From Nocardia sp. (GTDB taxonomy: Bacteria; Actinomycetota; Actinomycetes; Mycobacteriales; Mycobacteriaceae), in the NCBI RefSeq assembly GCF_025465275.1, contig NZ_JAODNK010000216.1, positions 1 to 64,000 of the forward strand: a stretch of DNA of 64,000 nt, read 5' to 3'. Shown here in pieces: positions 1 to 7,478 of this stretch. The position numbers and the translations under genes are program-made. The notes beneath the pieces were generated by a model. It was not told where the DNA came from and searched no databases. It saw nothing but the letters and a program-made list of their open reading frames with translations. Within the stretch, counting starts at the first letter, position 1; the number at the start of each line of letters is the position of its first letter.

Positions 1-28
1 GTGTGGGAGAGTAGGACACCGCCGGAAC
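1..28 (+). rRNA. rrf: 5S ribosomal RNA, 3' end only
   Basis: The first bases (GGGAGAGTAGGACACCGCCGG) match the conserved 3' arm of actinobacterial 5S rRNA. A perfect intrinsic terminator follows about 10 bases later. The rest of the 5S gene, and presumably the 16S and 23S genes, lie left of the window. The exact 3' end is approximate. Confidence 0.85.
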
Positions 29-37
29 ATCCTTCAC

Positions 38-75
38 GAAAGGGGACCCACATGTTGGGTCCCCTTTCGTCGTTT
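38..75 (+). terminator. Intrinsic terminator of the rRNA operon
   Basis: A perfect 13-bp inverted repeat (38-50 pairing with 56-68, 5-base loop) is followed by a T-rich run (GTCGTTTT). It lies directly behind the 5S 3' end, so it should end the rRNA transcript and insulate the downstream TPR gene. Confidence 0.9.
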
Positions 76-204
76 TAGACCCGGTGCCGCCTGGACGCTC
101 AGCGGCGCGTGATTGAATTTGTGGTGGCGGGCTGTGCCGCCAACGCTCACGCGCGCCAGCGCCGCGGGCCGGGTACCGCAGGCAAACTATAGAGAGGGAT
201 CACC

Positions 205-2832
205 GTGGCGGAGCAGAGCGACGACCGTAAACCTTTCCGCCGTAGCGGCGGATCCGGTGAGGGCGGCAGCAGCCGGCCGGCGCGCGACAGTAGTTCGGGC
301 GATCGGCGTGACCAGGGCAAGTCGGGCTTCAATCGAAGCAGCAGCGGCGGCGGTGGTTTCAATCGTGACGGCGGGCGCGACGCCGGTCGTGGCAATACGA
401 GTCGCGGTGACAGCGACCGTGGTGGCTCCAATCGGAGTGAAGGCAGCCGAGGCGGCAGCTTCAACCGAGAGGGCGGCCGCGATAACGCGGGAACCCGTGA
501 CAGCGGCAGCGCCGGCTTCGGCCGTGGCGGCTCCAATCGTGAGAACCAGGGTCGCGACGGCGGCCGCAGCGGCTTCGGTCGTGGTGAGAGTCGAGACAGC
601 AATACCGGCAGTCGCGGCGGTTTCAACCGTGGCAGCGATAGCCGCAGCAGCGACAACCGTGGCAGTGACAGCCGAGGTGGCGACAGCCGTGGCGGTTTCA
701 ACCGTGACAGCAGTAGCGGTGACCGCGGTGGATTCAACCGCGGCGGGTCGACCGGTGGCGGTTTCAATCGCAGCAGCGACAGCCGCGGCGGAGACAATCG
801 TGGCGATAGCCGTGGCGGATTCAACCGGTCCGGCGAAGGCCGTGACAATGACCGTGGCGGTTTCAACCGTGGTGGCGATAGCCGTGGCAGTGACAGCCGT
901 GGTGGGTTCAACCGCGATAGCAATAGTGGTGGTGGGTTCAACCGCAGCAGCGATAACCGTGGCGACAGCCGTGGTGGCGAGCGTGGTGGATTCAACCGCA
1001 GTGAAGGCCGTGACAGTGAGCGCGGTGGATTCAACCGTGGTGGCTCGACCGGTGGCGGTTTCAATCGCAGCAGCGACAGTCGCGGTAGCGATAGCCGCGG
1101 TGGCGGTTTCAACCGTGGCGGCGATAGCCGTGGCAGTGACAGCCGAGGCGATAGCCGTGGTGGCGATCGTGGCGGTTTCAATCGTGGTGGCGACCGTCGT
1201 GAAGGTGACCGCGGTGGATTCAACCGTGGTGAAGGCGATCGTGGCGGCTTCAATCGTGGTGGCGATAGCCGCGGTGGCGACAGCCGTGGTGGGTTCAACC
1301 GCGGTAGCAATAGTGGTGGTGGGTTCAACCGCAGCAGCGACAACCGCAGCAGCGACAGTCGCGGTAGCGATAGCCGCGGCGGTGACAGCCGTGGTGGGTT
1401 CAACCGCGACAGCAGTAGCGGTGAGCGCGGTGGGTTCAACCGTGGTGGCGACCGTCGTGAAGGCGATCGCGGTGAGCGAAAGAGCTTCGGCGGCAGTGGT
1501 TTCGGTGGTGGCGACCGGCCGAGCTCGGGTGGCGGTTTCAATCGCGACCGTGCCGACCGCCCGGACCGTGACCGCGCCGACCGTCCCGCTCGTGACCGTT
1601 CCGAGCGTCCCGCCCGTGATGATGCGGCGCGTCCCGAACGCGACCGCAGCGAGCGTCCCGCTCGCACGGATCGCCCGGAGCGTTCCGACCGTGATCGTGC
1701 CGAAAGGTCGGATCGTCCGGAGCGTTCGTCCTTCGCCGGTCGTGACGACTCCGACCGTCGTCGTGGCGGCGAGGGTGCGCGCTTCGGCGGCGATTCCCGT
1801 GGCGGCGAACGTCGTACGGGTCGCCCGGACGAGCCGGAGTTGCCGGAGGAGGTGCAGGCCGCAGATCTCGAGCCTGCGGTTCGCCGCGATCTGCTGAGCC
1901 TGGACAAGACCAATGCCGATTCGGTGGCCCGCCACCTGATCATGGTGGCGCAACTGCTGGATGAGGATCCGGAGCTCGCTCTCGAGCATGCGCGTGCGGC
2001 CCGTCAGCGTGCCGGTCGTATTGCGGTGGTCCGCGAGACCAATGGTGTCGCGGCCTACCACGCCGGCGAATGGGCGGAGGCGCTGTCCGAGCTGCGTACC
2101 GCGCGGCGCATGTCCGGCGGCGCCGGACTGCTCGCGGTCATGGCGGATTGCGAGCGCGGCCTCGGCCGTCCCGAGCGCGCCATCGAACTGGGCCGCAGCG
2201 ATGAAGCCCGTCTGCTGAAGGGCGACGAGGCCACCGAACTGCGCATTGTGGTCGCCGGCGCCCGCATGGATCTCGGCCAGTACGACCAGGCCGTGGTCAG
2301 CCTGCAGACCGCGGAATTGGATCCGGCCAAGACGGGGTCGGCGTCCGCGCGCCTGTTCTACGCCTACGCCGAGGCCCTGCTGGCCGCCGGTCGGGCAGCG
2401 GAATCGCTGACCTGGTTCATGAACGCCGCGTCCGCTGATACCGAGGGTGAGACCGACGCCGAGGACCGCGCCGCGGACCTGGCCGAGGGTGGATCCGGCA
2501 AGTCGGAGTGGACCGGTGCAGTAGCCGACGGCACCGAATCCGACGAAGACGATGAGTCGGACTGGACTGCCGCCGTGAACGACGGCACCGAGGACGACGA
2601 AGACGCGGACGCTGAAGACGACGAGGACGACTTCGTGGAAGAAGACGACTTCGACGACGAGGATGACGACTCGGACGAAGTGTCGGACGCCGACGCCTCA
2701 ACCGACGAGTCCGCCACCGCAGACGAGGCCGAAAAGTCCGACAGCGCTGAGCCGGTCGCCGAATCCGGCGAAGCGAGTACTGCCGACACCGAGGCCGGAG
2801 ACAAGGCCGAGGACGGCGACAGCAAGAAGTAA
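205..2832 (+). CDS. TPR-type protein with a giant GGFNR/RGG low-complexity N-terminus (Rv1691-position homologue)
   Basis: An 875-residue protein starting at a GTG behind a purine-rich SD (AGAGAGGGA). Three parts are visible. Residues 1 to about 540 are low complexity, with about 20 copies of GGFNR and many SRGG, DRGG and DRPxRD units. Residues about 545-760 are alpha-helical with TPR-like repeats. Residues about 760-875 are a very acidic Asp/Glu tail. By position (upstream of the HAD phosphatase and tlyA) it corresponds to the TPR protein Rv1691 of M. tuberculosis, which is far shorter and, as I recall, lacks the repeat region. Glycine/arginine-rich segments of this sort bind RNA in other proteins, so an RNA- or ribosome-linked role is inference, helped only by the adjacent rRNA operon. 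Molecular function is unknown. Confidence 0.85.
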   Translation: MAEQSDDRKPFRRSGGSGEGGSSRPARDSSSGDRRDQGKSGFNRSSSGGGGFNRDGGRDAGRGNTSRGDSDRGGSNRSEGSRGGSFNREGGRDNAGTRDSGSAGFGRGGSNRENQGRDGGRSGFGRGESRDSNTGSRGGFNRGSDSRSSDNRGSDSRGGDSRGGFNRDSSSGDRGGFNRGGSTGGGFNRSSDSRGGDNRGDSRGGFNRSGEGRDNDRGGFNRGGDSRGSDSRGGFNRDSNSGGGFNRSSDNRGDSRGGERGGFNRSEGRDSERGGFNRGGSTGGGFNRSSDSRGSDSRGGGFNRGGDSRGSDSRGDSRGGDRGGFNRGGDRREGDRGGFNRGEGDRGGFNRGGDSRGGDSRGGFNRGSNSGGGFNRSSDNRSSDSRGSDSRGGDSRGGFNRDSSSGERGGFNRGGDRREGDRGERKSFGGSGFGGGDRPSSGGGFNRDRADRPDRDRADRPARDRSERPARDDAARPERDRSERPARTDRPERSDRDRAERSDRPERSSFAGRDDSDRRRGGEGARFGGDSRGGERRTGRPDEPELPEEVQAADLEPAVRRDLLSLDKTNADSVARHLIMVAQLLDEDPELALEHARAARQRAGRIAVVRETNGVAAYHAGEWAEALSELRTARRMSGGAGLLAVMADCERGLGRPERAIELGRSDEARLLKGDEATELRIVVAGARMDLGQYDQAVVSLQTAELDPAKTGSASARLFYAYAEALLAAGRAAESLTWFMNAASADTEGETDAEDRAADLAEGGSGKSEWTGAVADGTESDEDDESDWTAAVNDGTEDDEDADAEDDEDDFVEEDDFDDEDDDSDEVSDADASTDESATADEAEKSDSAEPVAESGEASTADTEAGDKAEDGDSKK
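340..1560 (+). repeat. Degenerate in-frame coding repeats for GGFNR / SRGGD units
   Basis: Irregular short tandem repeats built on a GGTGG-TTC-AAC-CG core and CGTGGCGAC-type units encode the GGFNR and DSRGG motifs. Segments recur in blocks, for example the GGSTGGGFNRSSDSRG stretch occurs twice (about 740 and 1040). The spacing is irregular, which suggests repeated unequal recombination. The bias also opens long antisense reading frames that are not genes. Confidence 0.8.
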
Positions 2833-2873
2833 TCGGCCGCACGCGAAGTGATGGCCGTGGCATCGACCTAGTA

Positions 2874-2904
2874 GGCTGGCCGTCCCTGAATGGGGCGGCC
2901 AGCC
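2874..2904 (+). terminator. Hairpin between the TPR gene and the HAD phosphatase
   Basis: A 9-bp perfect inverted repeat (2874-2882 with 2896-2904, 13-base loop) lies in the 111-bp gap. It has no T-run, so it may be a weak or non-canonical terminator or only an RNA structure. Confidence 0.35.
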
Positions 2905-2943
2905 GACCGGTTTCGGGCGAAGAAGTGTGAGAGGGGCGTCGTA

Positions 2944-3849
2944 ATGCGGCTACGGGATCGGTTCGGCGCACTGCTGCTGGATCTGGACGGCACCCTGTAT
3001 CGCGGGCACGAGGTGATACCCGGTGCGCCGGAAGCGCTTTCGGGCGCACCCGAGCAGCGCCTGGCGTATGTCACCAATAATGCCAGTCGCTCCGCCGCCG
3101 CCGTGGTGGTGCATTTGCGCGAAATCGGTTTCACCGCAGGCGAAGACGATGTTGTCACCAGCGCTCAGGCCGCCGCCCATCTGCTCGCGGCCCGGCTCGA
3201 GCCGGGTGCGGCGGTACTCGTGGTCGGCACCGATGATCTGGCCGCCGAGGTGACCGCGGTTGGCCTGCAGCCGATTCGACGTTTCAACGGTGTGGCTCCC
3301 GCAGCCGTGGTGCAGGGCCATTCTCCGGAGACGGCCTGGCCGGACCTCGCCGAAGCCGCGTACGCATTGCGTGCCGGCGCGCTCTGGGTGGCCGCGAATA
3401 CCGATGCGACCCTCCCGAACGAGCGCGGTCTGGCCCCCGGCAACGGTTCCATGGTCGCTGCCCTGCGCACCGCCTCCGACCTCGAGCCCATTGTGGCGGG
3501 CAAGCCCTACGCGCCCCTGCTCGAGGACGCCATCGCCCGCGTCGGCACCCGTGATGCCCTGGTGGTCGGTGACCGCCTCGACACCGATATCGACGGCGCC
3601 CACTGTGTCGGCCTCGAATCCTTCCTGGTCCTCACCGGCGTCAGCACCCTGGCGGATCTCCGCACCCAGCCCCCCGGTCGCCTTCCCACCTATATTGCGG
3701 AATCCCTTGACGCCCTGAATTATCCGGTCGCCGATACCGCCCCCATCACTCCCGCCGACGGCGATATCGCCGATGTGATCGGTGCATTTCTGCAAAAGCA
3801 TCCCGGCCGCGCAATCGCCGTCGCAGCCCCGCCCGCCTCTCGGGATTGA
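2944..3849 (+). CDS. HAD-superfamily phosphatase, glycerol 3-phosphate phosphatase-like
   Basis: A 301-residue HAD hydrolase of the NagD/C2-cap type. Motif I is DLDGT with the catalytic Asp pair at residues 13 and 15. Motif II is the VTNNASRS stretch, the motif III lysine is in VAGKP, and motif IV is GDRLDTDI. The mycobacterial homologue at this position, Rv1692, is a glycerol 3-phosphate phosphatase involved in glycerophospholipid recycling, so the same reaction is likely. I chose ATG 2944, preceded by GAGAGGGG, over an earlier in-frame ATG at 2890, because conserved sequence begins only after residue 5 of this form and the extension has no homology. Confidence 0.88.
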   Translation: MRLRDRFGALLLDLDGTLYRGHEVIPGAPEALSGAPEQRLAYVTNNASRSAAAVVVHLREIGFTAGEDDVVTSAQAAAHLLAARLEPGAAVLVVGTDDLAAEVTAVGLQPIRRFNGVAPAAVVQGHSPETAWPDLAEAAYALRAGALWVAANTDATLPNERGLAPGNGSMVAALRTASDLEPIVAGKPYAPLLEDAIARVGTRDALVVGDRLDTDIDGAHCVGLESFLVLTGVSTLADLRTQPPGRLPTYIAESLDALNYPVADTAPITPADGDIADVIGAFLQKHPGRAIAVAAPPASRD

Positions 3850-3930
3850 TTGCCGAGGTCCGGCATTCCAGCGAAATTGGTCTGCCGGACTTTCCGGTAA
3901 GTGGCTCTGTAGTCATAACCGGGAATTCAC

Positions 3931-3936
3931 TACCGT
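3931..3936 (+). promoter_or_regulatory. -10 box of a probable leaderless transcript
   Basis: TACCGT (TAnnnT) ends 7 bases before ATG 3944, and there is no Shine-Dalgarno sequence, so transcription probably starts at or next to the A of the start codon. Confidence 0.45.
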
Positions 3937-3943
3937 CGATGTA

Positions 3944-4381
3944 ATGACCGAAGTACGCGAAATCCCGGTAGGTCAGACAAAGCTGGCCGCCTCCGCCATG
4001 CTGGCATTGCGCCCCCGATGGGAAACCGCTGACGCCATTGTCGATCTGATCGATACCCGTCTCCGCCCGGCCGGTTATCGATTGGTCGGCGTCTTCGACG
4101 GTGCTTCCGATACCGCGGTCGCGGTCATCGGTTTCCGGGTCGCGTATTCGACAGCCTGGGGCCGCCATCTATACGTCGACGATCTCAGCACCCTGCCGCA
4201 GGCCCGCGGCCGTGGGCACGGTGACACCCTCATGCATTGGATCCGGAATGAGGCCGTCAACTCCGAATGCGAAGCGGTACAACTGGATTCCGGGGTAGCC
4301 CTGGACCGAGCCCCGGCGCACCGCCTGTACATGCGTCACCACCTGGCCATCACCGCACATCACTTCACCCTCGGATTGTGA
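3944..4381 (+). CDS. GNAT-family N-acetyltransferase
   Basis: A 145-residue single-domain GNAT protein. The beta4/alpha3 acetyl-CoA region is visible as LYVDDLSTLPQARGRGHG, with the pyrophosphate-binding R/Q-x-x-G-x-G/A pattern supplied by ARGRGHG, and a C-terminal VQLDSG beta5 strand. The substrate cannot be read from sequence. The start is set at ATG 3944, where a TANNNT box sits at leaderless spacing; a longer frame upstream overlaps the HAD gene and has no similarity. It converges tail to tail with the methyltransferase at 4386. Confidence 0.8.
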   Translation: MTEVREIPVGQTKLAASAMLALRPRWETADAIVDLIDTRLRPAGYRLVGVFDGASDTAVAVIGFRVAYSTAWGRHLYVDDLSTLPQARGRGHGDTLMHWIRNEAVNSECEAVQLDSGVALDRAPAHRLYMRHHLAITAHHFTLGL

Positions 4382-4385
4382 AGTC

Positions 4386-5144
4386 CTACTCGGGCTTCCG
4401 CGCCTCGAAGAGCGTCCGCGACGAGTGAGCGGCGAACGGTCCCTCGGTAGTGATTTGCCGATGGAGATCGTGCAGGCGGTCGCGATATTCCGCGACGGTG
4501 AAGCCGGGGACCATCCAGATGACTTTACGAAGGAAGTAGACGACCGCACCGATGTCGTTGAAGCGCATGGGGAGTCGTTCGGTATGGCATTGGACGATTT
4601 CCAGGCCTGCGGTGCGGGCGGCGGCGGACTCGGTCGAGGGGTCGCGGCCCTTGCGAGCCTCGGGCTGCGGCCCGAGGAAATATTCGACGAGCTCGAAGAC
4701 GCTGGCCGGTCCTACATGCTGGGCGAAGTAGGTCCCGCCCGGTTGCAGGACGCGTGCGATCTCGGTCCACCAGATGGTTGCCGGATGGCGGCTGGTGACC
4801 AGGTCGAAGGCCGCGTCCGCGAAGGGGAGTGGCGGTTCGTCCGGATCGGCGACCACCACCGCGCCGCGCGGGTGCAGCAGCCGGGTGGCCTTGGCCAGAT
4901 TCGGCGGCCAGGACTCGGTAGCGACCATGGTCGGCGGGAAGTGCCCGGCCTCGGCCAGTACCTCACCGCCGCCGGTCTGAATATCCAGCGCTGCCCGGGC
5001 GCCCGCCAGTCGCTGTGCCTGCTGCCGCTGATACCCCCACGACGGCCGCTGTTCGACGGCTCGCCCCTCCAACCAGGAGAAGTCCCAGCCGGCCACCGAG
5101 ACGGTGTCGGCCTCGTCCACCAGGTCTTCGAAGTTGCGATCCAT
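4386..5144 (-). CDS. Class I SAM-dependent methyltransferase
   Basis: A 252-residue protein with the Rossmann-like methyltransferase fold. Motif I is ALDIQTGGGE near residue 52, the acidic loop end is VVVADPDEP, and post-I/motif II is PFADAAFDLVTSRHP, with the usual LQPGG turn of motif III. It resembles the actinobacterial family annotated only as class I methyltransferase, some members of which are called rRNA or small-molecule methylases without proof. Substrate unknown. It sits convergent to the GNAT gene with a 4-bp gap and divergent from the tlyA operon. Confidence 0.82.
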   Translation of the reverse strand: MDRNFEDLVDEADTVSVAGWDFSWLEGRAVEQRPSWGYQRQQAQRLAGARAALDIQTGGGEVLAEAGHFPPTMVATESWPPNLAKATRLLHPRGAVVVADPDEPPLPFADAAFDLVTSRHPATIWWTEIARVLQPGGTYFAQHVGPASVFELVEYFLGPQPEARKGRDPSTESAAARTAGLEIVQCHTERLPMRFNDIGAVVYFLRKVIWMVPGFTVAEYRDRLHDLHRQITTEGPFAAHSSRTLFEARKPE

Positions 5145-5282
5145 TTGCCCGATTCTGCCAGCGCTGTACAGCGGATTTTCGAACCGTGCGACGGCCCGCG
5201 CCGGTGTCGATCGGACACACGCGTTGAACCTTCGTGGCCTGGATACTGTTCGAATGCAAGTTCGGGTAGCGTTGTCGGCACC

Positions 5283-5549
5283 ATGAGTGCGCCCACGCCC
5301 CACCCGCCGTTTCCCGCCCCGGGACCCCGTCCGGGGATGCCGCTGCCGGGGCAGCATGTGCCGGGTGCGAACCAGGAGTTTGCCGATCCGGCGCGCGTCC
5401 GCGCGGATGTTGATGCACTGCTGACCGAATTGTCGGCGGGCGCGCGGGATTCGGCCTCGGACGGCACAGATATGGTGCGCCGCGCTCGCATTCTCGAGCA
5501 GGCGCACGAGGTGCTGGTGCAGGCCCTGGCAACGGTGGACAAGATCTAG
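5283..5549 (+). CDS. Small conserved protein at the head of the tlyA operon (Rv1693-like)
   Basis: An 88-residue protein with a proline-rich N-terminal third (about residues 4-27) and a helical second half ending DIDK-like. It ends one base before the tlyA start. By position and helical tail it matches the small protein Rv1693, which has no known function. A TAGCGT box 10 bases before ATG 5283 and the lack of a clear SD suggest a very short leader. Operon order is this gene, tlyA, NAD kinase, recN. Confidence 0.75.
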   Translation: MSAPTPHPPFPAPGPRPGMPLPGQHVPGANQEFADPARVRADVDALLTELSAGARDSASDGTDMVRRARILEQAHEVLVQALATVDKI

Positions 5550-5550
5550 G

Positions 5551-6423
5551 GTGGCCAGACGCGCACGGGTGGACGCCGAACTGGTTCGCCGCGGGTTGGC
5601 GCGGTCGCGAGAACACGCGGTCGAGCTGATCGATGCGGGCCGTGTCCTCATCAATGGAACTGTTGCCACCAAACCCGCCACCGGCGTGGAAACCGGCGCG
5701 CCGCTTCTGGTGCGGGACGAGCCGAACGAAGTGCAGTGGGCCTCGCGCGGCGCGCACAAGCTGCTGGGCGCGCTGACGGCGTTCGAAGCGCACGGTGTGT
5801 CGGTCGAGAACAAACGCTGCCTGGACGCGGGCGCGTCCACCGGCGGCTTCACCGATGTGCTGCTGTCCAAGGGTGCGAAGGAAGTGGTGGCCGCGGATGT
5901 CGGCTACGGGCAGCTGATCTGGCGCCTGCAGAACGATGACCGCGTGCTGGTGCACGATCGCACCAATGTGCGCGCGCTGACCCCCGAACTCATCGGCGGC
6001 ACAGTCGAATTGGTGGTCGCCGACCTGTCGTTCATCTCCCTGGCCCTGGTGCTGCCCGCGCTGGCCGCGTGCTGCGCGCCGGGCGCGGATCTGCTGCCCA
6101 TGGTGAAACCGCAGTTCGAGGTCGGTAAGGATCGCCTCGGATCCGGTGGCGTGGTGCGGGATCCGGAGCTGCGGGCCGAGACGGTGCGTGAGGTTGCCGC
6201 TGCCGCAGCGAAGCTGGGTTTGCGGACCTGCGGTGTGGTGGCGAGCCCACTGCCGGGTCCGTCCGGGAATGTCGAGTACTTCCTGTGGTTGCGTAAGGAT
6301 GGAGTGTCGGACCCGAGCGATACGGTGTCCGCTGCGAGCTCTGCATCGTCCGTTTACAGTGCGGAGGAGCAGGCTCGGGTAGCGGCATTGATCGAGCGGG
6401 CGGTGGAGGAGGGACCACAGTGA
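5551..6423 (+). CDS. tlyA: TlyA, 16S/23S rRNA (cytidine-2'-O)-methyltransferase
   Basis: A 290-residue protein with an N-terminal S4 RNA-binding domain (about residues 1-60: RVDAELVRRGLARSRE) and an FtsJ/RrmJ-like methyltransferase domain with SAM motif DAGASTGGFTDVL, followed by DLSFISL and VKPQFEVG. The known enzyme 2'-O-methylates a cytidine in 16S and one in 23S rRNA, which is also what makes ribosomes sensitive to capreomycin and viomycin. It starts at GTG 5551, one base after the upstream small gene, and overlaps the NAD kinase start by 4 bases. About 40 residues after the conserved core (Ser/Asp-rich, then helical) are poorly conserved. Confidence 0.95.
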   Translation: MARRARVDAELVRRGLARSREHAVELIDAGRVLINGTVATKPATGVETGAPLLVRDEPNEVQWASRGAHKLLGALTAFEAHGVSVENKRCLDAGASTGGFTDVLLSKGAKEVVAADVGYGQLIWRLQNDDRVLVHDRTNVRALTPELIGGTVELVVADLSFISLALVLPALAACCAPGADLLPMVKPQFEVGKDRLGSGGVVRDPELRAETVREVAAAAAKLGLRTCGVVASPLPGPSGNVEYFLWLRKDGVSDPSDTVSAASSASSVYSAEEQARVAALIERAVEEGPQ

Positions 6424-7478
6424 ATTCGCGGAGCACCGGACGGGAAATCCTGCTGGTCGCGCATCCGGGACGGTCCGAGATCACCGAAACCGCGCATCGG
6501 GTGGCCAAGATCTTCGACGAGGCGGGCATCGGCCTGCGGGTCCTCGAGGACGAGGCGTACAGCACCCGTTTCGATCTCGACACACCGAGCGAGGCCGTCG
6601 GCTATCCCGTGCGGGTCATGCCGCACGGCCCGGAGGCGGGTGTCGGTTGTGAGATGGTGCTCGCGCTCGGTGGTGACGGCACTTTCCTGCGCGCCGCCGA
6701 ATTGGCGCGTGACGCGTCGGTGCCGGTGCTGGGAATCAATCTGGGCCGCATCGGTTTTCTCACCGAGGCCGAGGCCGAGCATTTGGATGAGGCGCTGTCA
6801 CAGGTGGTCCGGCGCGATTACACGCTCGAGCAGCGCATGACCATCGATGTCAGTGTGCGGGTGGACGATGTGATCGTCGAGCGCGGCTGGGCACTGAACG
6901 AGGCCAGTATCGAAAACGCCGCGCGCATGGGCGTTCTCGAATTGGTGCTGGAGGTGGACGGTCGTCCGGTGTCGGCCTTCGGCTGCGACGGAGTGCTGAT
7001 CGCCACGCCGACCGGTTCGACGGCATATGCTTTCTCCGCCGGCGGTCCGGTGGTGTGGCCGGAACTCGAAGCGCTGCTGGTGATCCCGAGCAATGCCCAT
7101 GCCCTGTTCGCGCGTCCGCTGGTCACCAGCCCGGCGTCGCGAATCGCGGTGGAAACCGTTGCCACCGGCCACGATGCCATAGTTTTCCTCGATGGTCGAC
7201 GCACCCTCGCACTGCCGCAGGGCGGCCGGGTCGAGGCGGTCCGCGGGGCCGAGCCGGTGCGATACGTGCGGTTGGATTCCGCACCGTTCGCAGACCGGAT
7301 GGTGCGCAAGTTCCAGTTGCCCGTGACAGGCTGGCGAGGCCGCCCGTCTGCGCGGTCAGGCGCGGAGGCGTCGCTCCGTCACCCCGCGCTTCCCCGCGTA
7401 ACCACGGAGCGCCCGAGTGCAGGCGAGATTGATAACCGCCGAACGGAGAGCACGAGTGCTGACAGAGATCAGGATTGA
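6420..7478 (+). CDS. nadK: NAD kinase
   Basis: A 352-residue ATP/polyphosphate NAD kinase (ppnK) making NADP+. Diagnostic motifs are GGDGT at residues 84-88, the NEASIEN nucleotide-binding stretch, and TPTGSTAYAFSAGGP. It starts at GTG 6420 inside the tlyA stop (GTGA). After the conserved core ends near LPVTGW there is a tail of about 45 residues rich in Arg, Ser and Pro that overlaps the first 23 bases of recN. The tail has the look of a late extension caused by loss of an earlier stop; its boundary is clear but its role is not. Confidence 0.95.
   Translation: MNSRSTGREILLVAHPGRSEITETAHRVAKIFDEAGIGLRVLEDEAYSTRFDLDTPSEAVGYPVRVMPHGPEAGVGCEMVLALGGDGTFLRAAELARDASVPVLGINLGRIGFLTEAEAEHLDEALSQVVRRDYTLEQRMTIDVSVRVDDVIVERGWALNEASIENAARMGVLELVLEVDGRPVSAFGCDGVLIATPTGSTAYAFSAGGPVVWPELEALLVIPSNAHALFARPLVTSPASRIAVETVATGHDAIVFLDGRRTLALPQGGRVEAVRGAEPVRYVRLDSAPFADRMVRKFQLPVTGWRGRPSARSGAEASLRHPALPRVTTERPSAGEIDNRRTESTSADRDQD

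Noticed and set aside
340..1560. CRISPR-like or VNTR array
   Set aside because: The repeat units are in frame, degenerate and without regular spacers, so this is a protein repeat.
113..2061. Long open frames on both strands through the GGFNR repeat region (about 600 residues each)
   Set aside because: They are alanine/valine- or proline/arginine-rich shadows created by the repeated codons of the real gene at 205-2832; no SD, no similarity.
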